From: Protula sp. h YS-2021 | Lineage: Eukaryota > Annelida > Polychaeta > Sabellida > Serpulidae | DNA: 64,000 nucleotides | NCBI GenBank assembly: GCA_949752745.1 | Contig: OX457027.1 | Location: forward strand, 90,355,720-90,419,719 | Reading direction: 5' to 3' | In this document: piece after piece, positions 49,481-59,970 of the stretch | Position numbering within the stretch: position 1 is the first letter of the stretch | How the letters are laid out: each line of letters starts with the position of its first letter | Translations under genes and position numbers: made by a program | The notes under the pieces: generated by a model | What the model was told of the DNA's origin: nothing | Databases searched by the model: none | What the model saw: only the letters and a program-made list of their open reading frames with translations

Positions 49481-50930
49481 TTGTTTAGTCGATCGGACAA
49501 TTTTTATATTTTTGGGGAATTTTGGAAGAAAAAATTCAAAAGTTTCCCCTACAGTTTTTATCCGATTTCGTTTATTTTTGGTATGGGGCATCCGTAAGGG
49601 GTCGTGCATACCGCTTTTGCTTTTTGACTGAATTTGGGAATTCTTGATTTATGGGCGAAATTTTGAAGAAAATACCTCAAAATACATCTTCCCCTACAGT
49701 TTTGGTTCGATCAGGGAATTTTTGGGGAATTTTTAGCCCTCAGCCATAAAATGGCAAAGGGCTATTGCTATGGCCATGTCCGTCCGTTTGTCTCCGTCCG
49801 CTAACATTTTGCTTGTGAACAGTCTCTAGCCTACAATTCTTTCGCAATTGGTGAGATATTTGAGATATAGCTAGTATATAGACTAATAAAGATCGGTATT
49901 GTATATGAGCCATATTCACTCTAGGACAGTGGCTCAGCGGGACTTCGGCATTTTTTATTTCTACCATTATCAAGTGTCGTCAACATTTGATACTCTGGAA
50001 AGGCCTTTATTACCATTCCTTGCTACTCAGAAAGGCATTTGTGGACATTCCTATATACTCAAGAAAGGCCGTTATGAACACTCCTTGATGCTTATTAAAT
50101 AACTGAATGAAAACTTGTGTATTCTTCGTTCAAAGCTGTATTTATTAACTATATTTCTACTCAACTGTGAGCACTGCTTTCTAAAGGCAACTATGAACTC
50201 GTTAAAAACCCGAATACCTACTTTGGTTAATAGCACAAACAGTGCATTAGCCACATCCGCCCATGGACAGTGACTCAGTAAGTCTTTGAAAATAACAGTG
50301 TCTCATGGTAAATGTTTTTTTTTTTTCATCTTAAAGCACTGTCATCCTGTTTCAGGTGCTCTAAGTACTTGATGCATTTTTATCATAGGTTTCATTGCAC
50401 TAAATGGTTTTACTGTTTCTTTTTTCTAGTATGCTCCCCATGGCTGAGGGCTTTGCATCTCTGAGGCGTGTGTTTGAAGATATTTTAAAATGAATTTTCT
50501 CCTACAGTTTTTATCAGATGTCATTACGTTTTGATATGAGCCGTCTCTAGCGGGTTATGCATACAAATAGTGTATTTTAAGTGAATTGGAAAATTTTTGA
50601 TTTTTTTCAGAATTTTTGAAAAAAAAAAAGAATCTCTCCCTACAGTTTTGATCCGATGTCATTTACTTTCGGTGTGAGGCATTCTTAGAGGATTGTGCGT
50701 ACGGCTTGTGATTTTTCAGTCGATCAGAAAATTTTTTAATTTTGGGGGAATTTTTTAAGAAAAAAAAACCTCAATGCATCTACTCCTACAGTTTTGATCC
50801 GATATTATTTATTTTTGTTGCGATGGTATGCTAAGGGGGTCATGCGTTGTGCTGTATGAGTCAGTCGGGACATTTTTGAAGAAAAAACCTCCAAATGCAT
50901 TTCCTCATACAGTTTTGAAATTGGTCTTAT
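49481..50930. repeat. CGATCGG tandem repeat, array 2 (interrupted)
   Basis: The same monomer family as 45050-46500 starts near 49487 and 49630, then again near 50470, 50590, 50715 and 50850. The middle (49735-50452) is a separate inserted element. Confidence 0.75.
49735..50452 (+). mobile_element. Hairpin-leader element, family 5
   Basis: The 5' end AGCCCTCAGCCAT (49735-49747) pairs both with a nearby AGGGCT (49758-49763) and with the 3' end ATGGCTGAGGGCT (50440-50452). CATGTCCGTCCGTTTGTC follows the hairpin. Inside are short repeats of about 45 bases (GAAAGGC...ATTCCT) at 50000-50100. It interrupts the CGATCGG array between a T-run and TT, with no obvious target duplication. This would suit Helitron/Helentron-type insertion, but that is inference. 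Confidence 0.7.
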
Positions 50931-51587
50931 CGCTTTCCGTAAGCTGGGACTTTGTCCTTGGACGAACGTATACGTATCAACAGGTTGTCTTCGACGATGA
51001 CGGGCACACGGGCACTTTACCGAAAAACATTATGATATTCGAAAGAAAACTTTGCAGTCTCTTTGTTTCAAAACATACTCAGCTCCTTACCTGTCAATAA
51101 TGATCCCAAAGTTTTGTAAAGTTTTGCAGTTTTATCCACGCAAGACGCCTTCAATAAGGAGCAGGGTTCATATGACGATGAGATGTTCATGTTATATTCG
51201 TTAGACCCACAGACGATTTCTTCTAGTTTCTTTTTAGACCAGCCGACGATTTCACATCATCAGATGATTTAGAAGATCCTCATCGCAATATGACGGAGAT
51301 AAACGTGCTTTTCTGTGTTTCAGCAACATTGATACAGCTCGATTACAGATAAATTTAAAAAAGAAATAACAACGTATTATTTAAAATAAGAATTCTGAAG
51401 CAAATAAGTAACCAGATATTTTCTAGTAGGCTATTCCGGAATAGACTACCGATAATTCAAATGTCACAGAAATCAATAATGCTTCATTTTTCTTACATCA
51501 AAGGGTGAAAGTAAGTTGAACAATGTAAATTCATGTCTTTTGTAGAAAGGAAAATAAAAATATTAAAAAACTGCATTTGTGTTTGGT
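50931..51587. other. Unannotated sequence
   Basis: No recognised gene. AGACCAGCCGACGA at 51236, after a T-run, repeats the 5' end seen at 46502, but no matching hairpin arm follows closely. Confidence 0.4.
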
Positions 51588-51617
51588 TGTTTATTAAAAT
51601 GTTGGTAGATCAGTATT

Positions 51618-51625
51618 AAATAACC
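51618..51625. repeat. Target-site duplication, left
   Basis: AAATAACC, repeated at 52660-52667 directly after the foldback element. The sister copy has a single GAATAACC at 54172-54179, the unoccupied site. Confidence 0.85.
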
Positions 51626-52659
51626 GGGGACTGGACGTTCCGTACCTTTTCCTTTCCGTACCCTACCGTTCCGCACCCTTTTTTAACCGTTCCGCACCCT
51701 TTTTTGGACGTTCCGCACCCTGCCAAAAGACGTTCCGCATCCTGTTTGGCCGAACCGCACCCTTTCTAATTTTCTTCGGCTTAAATATTGTTTATTTCAT
51801 TTTCATTATTATTTTTGGGTTAAAAAGGTTTTGCACCATGATCAGTTGTAAATTATCTGATAAATTTTCAAATTGAGCTCTGAAGCAAAGAGCAAAGTTT
51901 ACGTTTCGATAACTTAACAAGCTGATTGCAATCAACAATATTGAGGCGGATGTGTGATCACTTCAATTTCTCCCGAATTGAATGCAATTTCAATATACTG
52001 AAGGATTTCATATTCCGACTTGAGTAAATAAATCAGTCCGGTCCGTGCTAATGCTGCCAGCAGTACATTACACTGAATAAAACTTTGAAAAATTGCAATT
52101 TACTGTGATTACTGTGATCCCTCGGGCTAATCTTAATGGAGATCACTCCACCGCGGCATATGACCTCTGGTGTATAGCCTGTCTTAGTACATGTAATGCC
52201 TACCTCTGGCGAGTAAATCCGTTTTGGGGGAGTAAGCCCTGTCTTTGGACGCTTAGTTATTGTCTCAGGGTATAAATGATGGCTGCCATGATTCCCGTTA
52301 ATCGTCTCCGTCATCACAGTAAAAAGCATGAAAATTGCAACCAATGCTGGAAAATGAGCCGAGCACACGTTCGCCTCAATATTGGTCATCAAAACGCAAA
52401 CTTTGCTGGTTTCTTCACTACTCAATTTGAAAATTTATCGAATAATTTACAGCTGATCATGCTGCAAATCTGTTGTCCCGAAAAACAAGGTTGAAAATGA
52501 AATATTAAAAAAGGTACAACTTGAAGAAAAGGCTGAAAATAAGAAAGGGTGCGGTTCGGCCAAATAGGGTGCGTCTTTTGGCAGGGTGCGGAACGTCCAA
52601 TAAAAAAGGTGCGGAAAGGAAGGGTACGGAAAGGAAAAGGTACGGAACGTCCAGGAACC
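51626..52659. mobile_element. Foldback DNA transposon, non-autonomous, 1034 bp
   Basis: Long inverted repeats of about 150-160 bases (51630-51790 and 52515-52657) are built of subrepeats such as ACGTTCCGCACCCT. Outer ends read CTGGACGTTCCGTACC and its complement. An AAATAACC duplication of 7-8 bp flanks it, and the empty site survives in the sister duplicate. An 8-bp duplication is typical of hAT and a few other superfamilies, but the ends do not clearly match hAT. No transposase is encoded; the interior minus frame at 52048-52425 is unrecognised. Confidence 0.85.
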
Positions 52660-52871
52660 AAATAACCTATTGAAATTTAAAATTGTTAAAAATTAATTTG
52701 TATTTTCATTTTTTTCATATTTTTTCTATTTATAAGGAAAGAAGATAAGTTGTTTATATAATCTGCAACAAACAGTGATGAAATAATGAAAAAAATTCGA
52801 TTTCTGTGACATTCCATTTTTCGGTAGTCTATTTCGGAATAGCCTAACAGAAAATATCTGGTGTCTTATTA

Positions 52872-53473
52872 ATTCCCCACAGGGGGAATATATGCGATCG
52901 ACCGCGTGTCGGTCGGTCTGTAGGTCTGTCATCAAGAGCTTGTTAACACGATAACTTAAAAACTCCTGCAAGGATTTTCATGAATCTTGGTATGTAGCTT
53001 CTGTAGGAACAAACACAGATCGTTGTTGTAAATGGGGCAGGTTCGTCCAAGGAAAATGGACCAGTTGGATTTAGAAAATTTCAGCTCTTGATTGACTATT
53101 GTTAACACGCTGTCTCAAGAACAACTGCAAGGATTTTAATGAAACTTGGTTTGTATCTTCTGTGCGCACTAACAAGGATCAGTATTGTCAATGGGTTAGG
53201 TTTGCCCAAGGAAAATGAGCCAAATGCACTTTGAAATTTATCAAATTCTGGAAATTATTCAGCATCGGAATGAGTTTGTTAACAGGACATCTCAAGAACA
53301 ACTGCAGGGATTTTAATGAAACTTGGCATGTAGCTTCTATGGGAACAAATACAGATCGGTATTGTAAATGGGCAGGTTCGTCCAAGGAAAATGCACCAGC
53401 TGGACTTGGAAAATTTCAGCTATTGATTGACTATTGATTGTCGTGTTTAACTGATGGGGGGCCTGTGGGGAAT
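52872..53473 (+). mobile_element. Hairpin-leader element, family 7, copy 1
   Basis: The 5' hairpin is ATTCCCC...GGGGAAT (52872-52889) and GGTCGGTCTGTAGGTCTGTC follows. Three monomers have GTTAACA at about 52943, 53100 and 53278 and share GGATTTTAATGAAACTTGG. The 3' end CCTGTGGGGAAT (53462-53473) is the exact complement of the first 12 bases. The length is 602 bp. No protein is encoded. Confidence 0.8.
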
Positions 53474-53707
53474 ATGTGGACTATGCACACTGCTCTAGTT
53501 TGCTTCAGAATTCTTATTTTACATAATACGGTGTTAAATGTTTGTTTGTGAAGTTGAGAACTGTTGGTTCAAACTGTAATATATCCGTATGAGTTAATGT
53601 CCGTTTGTATTGGCCCTTCGTTTTTCCCCAGTTGAATTGATATTTTCACGGCTTAAGCTTTAAGAGGAAAACAAAGCGAAAATGTGAATTTAATGAAGTG
53701 AAATCCA

Positions 53708-53960
53708 ATACGTGTATTGACAAGTTACTCGATTCTGGTCGAAATATTGGTGCATGTATTGACAAGTTGCTCGATTCTGACCGAAATATTGGTGCATGTA
53801 TTGACAAATTGCTCGATTCTGGCCGAAATATTGGTGCTTGTATTGACAAGTTGCTGGATTCTGGCAAAAATATTGGTACATGTATTGACAAGCTGCTGAA
53901 TTCTGACCGAAATGTTGGTGCATGTATTAAGAAGTTGCTGGATTCTGACCAAGTCCTGGT
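53708..53960. repeat. 42-bp minisatellite, six units (copy 1)
   Basis: Units read GTATTGACAAGTTGCT, GATTCTGACCGAAATA and TTGGTGCAT, 42 bases long. Since 42 is 14 codons, frames stay open on both strands (plus: CIDKLLDSGRNIGA repeats). The plus frame lacks an ATG at its start. The sister copy has only three units. Confidence 0.9.
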
Positions 53961-54139
53961 GCTTGAATTGGACCATTTGCTGGTCGAGGATTGAAGAAAT
54001 ATAAGACACATTATTATTTTAAATAAAAAAATCCCGAAACTGTGTCCTTGAGATAGAAGATTTCATTGGTATAAATATTTATATTTTTACTCTGTTTTAC
54101 AGTTAAATACAGTTAAATTTTGTGTGTTGCTTATTAAAT

Positions 54140-55499
54140 GCTGTTTATTAAAATGTTGGTAGATCAGTATTGAATAACCTATTGAAATTTAAAATTGTTA
54201 AAAATTTATTTGTATTTTCATTTTTTTCATATTTTTTCTATTTATAAGGAAAGAAGATAAGTTGTTTATATAATCTGCAACAGTGATGAAATAATGAAAA
54301 AAAATTCGATTTCTGTGACATTCCATTTTTCGGTAGTCTATTTCGGAATAGCCTAACAGAAAATATCTGGTGTCTTATTAATTCCCCACAGGGGGAATAT
54401 ATGCGATCGACCGCGTGTCGGTCGGTCTGTAGGTCTGTCATCAAGAGCTTGTTAACACGATAACTTAAAAACTCCTGCAAGGATTTTCATGAATCTTGGT
54501 ATGTAGCTTCTGTAGGAGCAAACACAGATCGTTGTTGTAAATGGGGCAGGTTCGTCCAAGGAAAATGGACCAGGTGGATTTAGAAAATTTCAGCTCTTGA
54601 TTGACTATTGTTAACACGCTGTCTCAAGAACAACTGCAAGGATTTTAATGAAACTTGGTTTGTATCTTCTGTGGGCAATAACAAGGATCAGTATTGTCAA
54701 TGGGTTAGGTTTGCCCAAGGAAAATGAGCCAAATGCACTTTGAAATTTATCAAATTCTGGAAATTATTCAGCATCGGAATGAGTTTGTTAACAGGACATC
54801 TCAAGAACAACTGCAGGGATTTTAATGAAACTTGGCATGTAGCTTCTATGGGAACAAATACAGATCGGTATTGTAAATGGGCAGGTTCGTCCAGGGAAAA
54901 TGCACCAGCTGGACTTGGAAAATTTCAGCTATTGATTGACTATTGATTGTCGTGTTTAACTGATGGGGGGCCTGTGGGGAATATGTGGACTATGCACACT
55001 GCTCTAGTTTGCTTCAGAATTCTTATTTTACATAATACGGTGTTAAATGTTTGTTTGTGAAGTTGAGAACTGTTGGTTCAAACTGTAATATATCCGTATG
55101 AGTTAATGTCCGTTTGTATTGGCCCTTCGTTTTTCCCTAGTTGAATTGATATTTTCACGGCTTAAGCTTTAAGAGGAAAACAAAGCGAAAATGTGAATTT
55201 AATGAAGTGAAATCCAATACGTGTATTGACAAGTTGCTAGATTCTGACCGAAATATTGGTGCATGTATTGACAAGCTGCTGAATTCTGACCGAAATGTTG
55301 GTGCATGTATTGAGAAGTTGCTGGATTCTGACCAAGTCCCGGTGCTTGAATTGGACCATTTGCTGGTCGAGGATTGAAGAAATATAAGACACATTATTAT
55401 TTTAAATAAAAAAATCTCGAAACTGTGTCTTTGAGATAGAAGATTTCATTGGTATAAATATTTATATTTTTACTCTGTGTTTTACAGTTAAATTTTGTG
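54140..55499. repeat. Recent tandem duplication, copy 2
   Basis: Sister of 51588-54133 without the transposon. It contains its own copy of the family 7 element and the shorter minisatellite (about 55217-55345). Near identity suggests a young duplication, or sequence conversion between the copies. Confidence 0.9.
54381..54982 (+). mobile_element. Hairpin-leader element, family 7, copy 2
   Basis: Same 602-bp length, hairpin, three monomers and 12-bp complementary end as the element at 52872-53473, with few substitutions. It was carried by the segmental duplication, so it is not an independent insertion. Confidence 0.85.
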
Positions 55500-55755
55500 T
55501 GTGTTGGGGGAGGGGGTTGCAATCTGAGCAAGATATTTCTTTCTCTGTAAAAAAAGTATAATTAAAAATGCTACTTACGTCTTCAAAAGGTGTTTGAATT
55601 GAACTGAACTTTTAAAATGCTCTTGGCACTCTATTGAATTAGAGTAAGAGGTATTTTATTCCACCGTTGTTGTTTCAATCCCATCAGTATTTAAATTTTG
55701 TAAACGAGCTGTTTATATAATTTGCTCAACCATAAAGTATACATTGTGTTTGTAG
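55500..55755. other. Upstream intron or flank of ATP9
   Basis: No coding sequence is recognised. It ends in ATTGTGTTTGTAG at 55755, a plausible splice acceptor, so it is most likely the intron before the first visible ATP9 exon. Confidence 0.5.
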
Positions 55756-55920
55756 AGTTGAATCAGACGATCTTTCAAGTCTTGACGAAGCGCCTGTCGT
55801 CATGACGGACGGCGACGGATATGCGACGGACGAGAGTGACTACCTGGTGCCGCCTCGTCGATGGAAGCGGAAGGGCATCTGGCGCTGCCTCCCACAGTGT
55901 ATCCAGGATATCAGGTGCAG
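55756..55920 (+). CDS. ATP9-type P4-ATPase, N-terminal cytosolic exon
   Basis: This is the first recognisable exon of a class IV P-type ATPase of the ATP9A/ATP9B/Neo1 group. These membrane proteins act at the Golgi and endosomes and are regarded as phospholipid flippases. The exon encodes an acidic tail (DDLSSLDEAPVVM, DESDYLVPPRRWKRKG) like the region before TM1 in ATP9B, then a Cys-rich stretch. It follows an acceptor-like GTTTGTAG and ends at CAG|GTAATC with two bases of a split codon. An ATG at 55802 is in frame, but similarity upstream of it suggests an earlier first exon, which I did not find. The gene continues through eight more exons to 62981. Confidence 0.8.
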
Positions 55921-56339
55921 GTAATCCAACACACACCCCCTCCCCCGCCGTAGCCGTGGTACCTACTTCCCGTCTGTCCGCGTGTTGCAACGTGTCGTCG
56001 AAGTTGTGTCTCCAAAATTAGTAATTGGAATTTCAAAATTTCAAAAACGGATACAACAGATTGTCAAAATAACTTTTTTTAATATAAGGCGCAGCCTTTG
56101 TAGAAATTTAAAAATATGAGCCTGTTAGAGTTGTGAAAAACGTGATCAAAGTGGCAGTATGACACTTTACAAACCGACTTTGCCACGGATTTCATGGGTC
56201 ATCCGCTTTATACGAGGAATCGTGTCCCTCCCATCTCGAGTCTGTAGTTTCTTACTTAAAATGAGCTTTATAGTCAAATCACAGATATATGAAATGTCTC
56301 ATCTTAACTAGGATAACACTGATTTGTTACTTGTGTATC

Positions 56340-57443
56340 TCAATACTAAATAAGTGATATTTTTCACACCACAATCTGGTGTTATCCCATGAGTTTTAAT
56401 GCCTGTGTTTTTCTGCAGTGATATTTTACACACCACAGTGTCGTCTTATCGCATGAGTTTTAACGGTTGTGTTTTTCTGCGGTGATATTTTACATCCCAC
56501 AGTGTGGTCTTATCGCCCGAGTTTTAACGGTTGTGTTTTTCTGCGGTGATATTTTACACACCACAGTGTCGTCTTATCGCCTGAGTTTTAACGCTTGTGT
56601 TTTTCTGCGCTGATATTTTACACACCACAGTGTCGTCTTATCGCCTGAGTTTTAACGCTTGTGTTTTTCTGCGGTGATATTTTACACACCACAGTGTGGT
56701 CTTATCACCTTAGTTTTAGCGCCTGTGTTTTTCTGCGGTGATTTTTTACACACCACAGTGTGGTCTTATCGCCTGAGTTTTAGCGCCTGTGTTTTTCTGC
56801 GGTGATTTTTTACACACCACAGTGTGGTCTTATCGCTTGAGTTTTAACACCTGTGTTTTTCTGCGGTGATATTTTACACACCACAGTGTGGTCTTATCGC
56901 CTGAGTTTTAACGCCTGTGTTTTTCTGCGGTGGTATTTTACACACCACAGTGTCGTCTTATCGCCTGAGTTTTAATGCCTGTGTTTTTGTGCATTGATAT
57001 TTTACACACCACAGTGTGGTCTTATCGCCTGAGTTTTAACGCCTGTGATTTCCTGCAGTGATATTTTACACACCACAAGCTGGTCTTATCGCCTGAGTTT
57101 TAACGCCTGTGTTTTTCTGCGGTGGTATTTTACACACCACAGTGTCGTCTTATCGCCTGAGTTTTAATGCCTGTGTTTTTGTGCATTGATATTTTACACA
57201 CCACAGTGTGGTCTTATCGCCTGAGTTTTAACGCCTGTGTTTTTCTGCGGTGATATTTTACACACCACAGTGTGGTCTTATCGCCTGAGTTTTAGCGCCT
57301 GTGTTTTTCTGCGGTGGTATTTTACACACCACAGTGTGGTCTTATCGCCTGAGTTTTAATGCCTGTGTTTTTGTGCATTGATATTTTACACACCACAGTG
57401 TGGTCTTATCACTTTAGTTTTAACGCCTGTGTTTTTCCTGCAG
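56340..57443 (+). repeat. Intron 1 minisatellite (64 bp, ~17 units) ending at the splice acceptor
   Basis: Each unit reads TGATATTTTACACACCACAG, TGTGGTCTTATCGCCTGAG and TTTTAACGCCTGTGTTTTTC followed by TGCGG. The period is 64 bases. The authentic acceptor of exon 2 (TTTTTCCTGCAG at 57443) is the end of the last unit. In most units the same position reads CTGCGG or GTGCATTG, which lacks AG. CTGCAG survives at about 56413-56418 and 57053-57058. Confidence 0.9.
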
Positions 57444-57594
57444 CTGCTGCGATGGCGCTTGCCGGAAGTGCTCGCGTAAGAAGGAGTACCACGCGAGGAC
57501 GCTGTATGTGGGCAAGCCCCTGCCCAAAGATGCCAAGTATCCGGCTAATATCATCCGGAATCAGAAGTACAGCGTCATCACCTTCATTCCCTTG
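57444..57594 (+). CDS. ATP9 exon 2 (cytosolic, before TM1)
   Basis: The exon completes the split Ser codon and then encodes 50 residues with a CCDGACRKC cluster, RTLYVGK and NIIRNQKYSVITFIPL. The N-x-I-x-NQKY-x-x-TF-x-P signature precedes TM1 in P4-ATPases. It ends in phase 0 at TTG|GTAAGT. The acceptor is the last unit of the intron 1 minisatellite. Confidence 0.92.
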
Positions 57595-57988
57595 GTAAGT
57601 GCAACAGAAATAAAAATGATAAAAAAAATAGAACTAACGATGCACTTGTAAATTGTGGCGCTGTCTATTATTTCAGCAGTTTTGTTTTTCTTTTGTGGGG
57701 ACAGAAATTTAGTAAACATTTCTGAAGCAGGAATTTACCGTGGTTTGTGCATAATATGATTAATGAGAATTTATATATTTATAATTGATAAATGGCATTT
57801 TGAACCTTGAAATATATAATAACAATTTCATTTCAAGTTGCTGGCAGTGTCATATGGTTTAAAAAAAAATGTTTTCTTTAAATGAAGATATATTCTTGGT
57901 AAATGCGGAAGGTTAGAAACTACAGCTGGGAGAAACCTGTTGGGTATGATCTGCTGATTAAACGAGGATGTACATAATGTGTTTTCAG
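57595..57988 (+). other. ATP9 intron 2
   Basis: AT-rich intron bounded by GTAAGT and TTTTCAG. Nothing else is recognisable. Confidence 0.85.
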
Positions 57989-58102
57989 GTGCTCTATGAG
58001 CAGTTCAAGTTTTTCCTCAATTTCTACTTCCTGGTAATGGCCACGTCACAGTTCATACCCGAGCTACGGGTCGGCTATCTCTACACGTACTGGGGACCGC
58101 TT
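57989..58102 (+). CDS. ATP9 exon 3 (TM1 and first loop)
   Basis: Thirty-eight codons beginning [20 protein letters not shown], the ATP9-type TM1 with the F-x-N-x-YFL pattern. It continues through [16 protein letters not shown] into the start of TM2. Both boundaries are canonical: TTTTCAG before and GTAAGT after, in phase 0. Confidence 0.95.
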
Positions 58103-58418
58103 GTAAGTGGACAGATTTTCTTTAGAATAGTGTGTTTTTTTTTGTTTTTTTTTTTTACATTTTTTTTTTGTTACAATAATTGAACTTGATCCCACGTGCG
58201 ACTCCTTCCCCACCCCTCCCACCTTGTCTACCGTTGTAAAAGCTGTTTCAAATCAGTGAAAAGTGTTGCTTTGGGATTTTGATTTCGGAGTAAGTGATGT
58301 TATTTTATAGTGTATCATGATATCCTGTAGCATTATCAGGTTGTTATTTCTGTGCAGTTAGAATGGAAACCCACAAACTTGTCTCCTGCCAGAAGACCTG
58401 TATTATTTTATTTTGCAG
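58103..58418 (+). other. ATP9 intron 3
   Basis: Contains a T-rich tract (58130-58170) and ends TTATTTTGCAG. No other feature is seen. Confidence 0.85.
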
Positions 58419-58586
58419 TCGTTTGTTATTCTCGTTACCATGGTGCGAGAGGCTGTGGACGATATTAGGAGATTTTGGCGGGATTGGGAGGTGAATGGAC
58501 AAAAGTATAAAAAACTGACTAAGAAAGGCCCTGTGGTGATACCAAGCTCCAAAATCCGCGTGGGTGACCTCATTCTGGTCGAGAAG
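58419..58586 (+). CDS. ATP9 exon 4 (TM2, start of actuator domain)
   Basis: Fifty-six codons. TM2 ends in VILVTMVREAVDDIRRF, the REA-x-(D/E)-(D/E) motif found after TM2 in P4-ATPases. EVNGQKYKKLTKKG and SSKIRVGDLILVEK follow, the typical entry to the A domain. Phase 0 on both sides, donor GAG AAG|GTAATG. Confidence 0.95.
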
Positions 58587-58904
58587 GTAATGTTTAAGAG
58601 AGCTGTTTTCTTCATCATGCTGTCGTTTTATCTGGTGCTATTAAAATACTTGTGTTAGTAGAATGCTGATGTTATGGCGAAAATAAAATATTGCGTAGAA
58701 TGCACATTAGCTAACGTTAATCGCGTAATAATCTTTGAAACAAAGAAGAAATGCAGCGTTATGTTTTCATATTTCCTGCCAATTGCAATTCATATTTGCG
58801 TATCCAAGAGCGAGGCTTGTCCCACCATAAGGAGTTATAACTCCGCATTTGTTTTTCCGTTAAAATGTAAGAATTCCAGCATTCTGAATCCACGTTTTAA
58901 GTAG

Positions 58905-59110
58905 CAGTTTCAATTCACACGACAGCTGCAATTCATGTGGCAGCTGTAATGCACACGACAGCTACAATTCATGTGGCAGCTGTAATGCACACGACAGCTG
59001 CAATTCATGTGACAGCTGTAATACACACAACAGCTACAATTCATGTTGCAGCTGTAATGCACACGACAGCTGCAATTCATGTGGCAGCTGTAATTCACAC
59101 AGCGGCTGTA
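58905..59110 (+). repeat. 36-bp minisatellite in ATP9 intron 4
   Basis: About five to six units alternate CAGCTGCAATTCATGTGG and CAGCTGTAATGCACACGA (18 + 18 bases). The CAGCTG palindrome recurs throughout. Open frames on both strands with Ala/His or Cys/Asn repeats are by-products. Confidence 0.85.
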
Positions 59111-59414
59111 ATTGAAGTGACGTCACGACACTGGAAGCCTCTCCATCGATCAGGTCTTTAAACCCTGCTCTGGGGTCTGTCGAGGCCCAAAAATACCTGG
59201 CGTAAGGCGTAGAAAAATGACTAAACCTGCCGGCGTTATTTTGTTAATACAGCCGGGGATTTAATTTCAGTTTTAAATTATAGCAAATTCACAGCAAAAG
59301 AGGACTGACAATCACTCCACTTGACACCTTTTAATATTTTTCATGAATATCTTGAATTAATTCCTGATGTGTGCAGTTGATTCTGTCATAGTTTCTGTTT
59401 TTGTGTTCAGTTGT

Positions 59415-59823
59415 TGTGACAAGGAGGGTGTTATTGTAACAGTGGGTATGCTGCTGTGAGAGTAGGGGTGTTGTAGGAGCGAGCGAGTTGAGACAGCGGG
59501 GTATTGTGACAGCGAGTGTGTTGTGATTTAGCGGGGTGTTGTTGTGACGCCGGCGGGGTGGTGTTGTGACACCAGGGGTGTTGTTGTGACGCTGGCGGGG
59601 GTGTTGTGACACCAGAGGTGTTGTTGTGACGCCGGCGGGGTGGTGTTGTGACACCAGGGGTGTTGTTGTGACGCCGACGGGGTGGTGTTGTGACACCAGG
59701 GGTGTTGTTGTGACACCAGCGGGGTGGTGTTGTGACGCCGGCGGGGTGGTGTTGTGACGCCGGCGGGGTGGTGTTGTGACACCAGGGGTGTTGTTGTGAC
59801 GTCTGCGTGTTTCGTTGTAACAG
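59415..59823 (+). repeat. 21/42-bp G-rich minisatellite reaching the exon 5 acceptor
   Basis: Units of about 21 bases alternate TTGTTGTGACGCCGGCGGGG and TGGTGTTGTGACACCAGGGG. The array runs to the splice acceptor GTTGTAACAG at 59823. An early unit at about 59430 also contains ATTGTAACAG, identical to the real acceptor over nine bases. The long minus-strand His/Thr/Pro-rich frames are repeat artefacts. Confidence 0.85.
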
Positions 59824-59970
59824 AACCAGCGTGTGCCTGCGGACGTGGTGCTGCTGCGAACGACGGAGAAGAACGGCTCGTGCTTCGTGCGCACCGACCA
59901 GCTTGACGGCGAGACGGACTGGAAGCTTCGCCTGGCCGTGCCCACGACTCAGCACCTGCCCTCCGACCAG
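59824..59970 (+). CDS. ATP9 exon 5 (actuator domain, DGET)
   Basis: Forty-nine codons: [20 protein letters not shown] then [23 protein letters not shown] is the P4-ATPase dephosphorylation loop, where the Glu activates water in E2P hydrolysis. PADVVLLRT is also family-typical. The key residues are intact. Acceptor TTGTAACAG, donor CAG|GTGCGC, phase 0. Confidence 0.97.

Larger units (their letters stand above)
51588..54133. repeat. Recent tandem duplication, copy 1
   Basis: After removal of the 1034-bp transposon at 51626-52659, this copy aligns almost base for base with 54140-55499. The aligned span is about 1.35-1.5 kb. Differences are a few substitutions, small indels and three extra units of a 42-bp repeat. 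Confidence 0.9.

Noticed and set aside
53698..53994. 98-codon frame with 14-residue repeats
   Set aside because: It starts at GTG, not ATG, and owes its openness to a 42-bp repeat. Frames are equally open on the other strand and unit number differs between duplicates.
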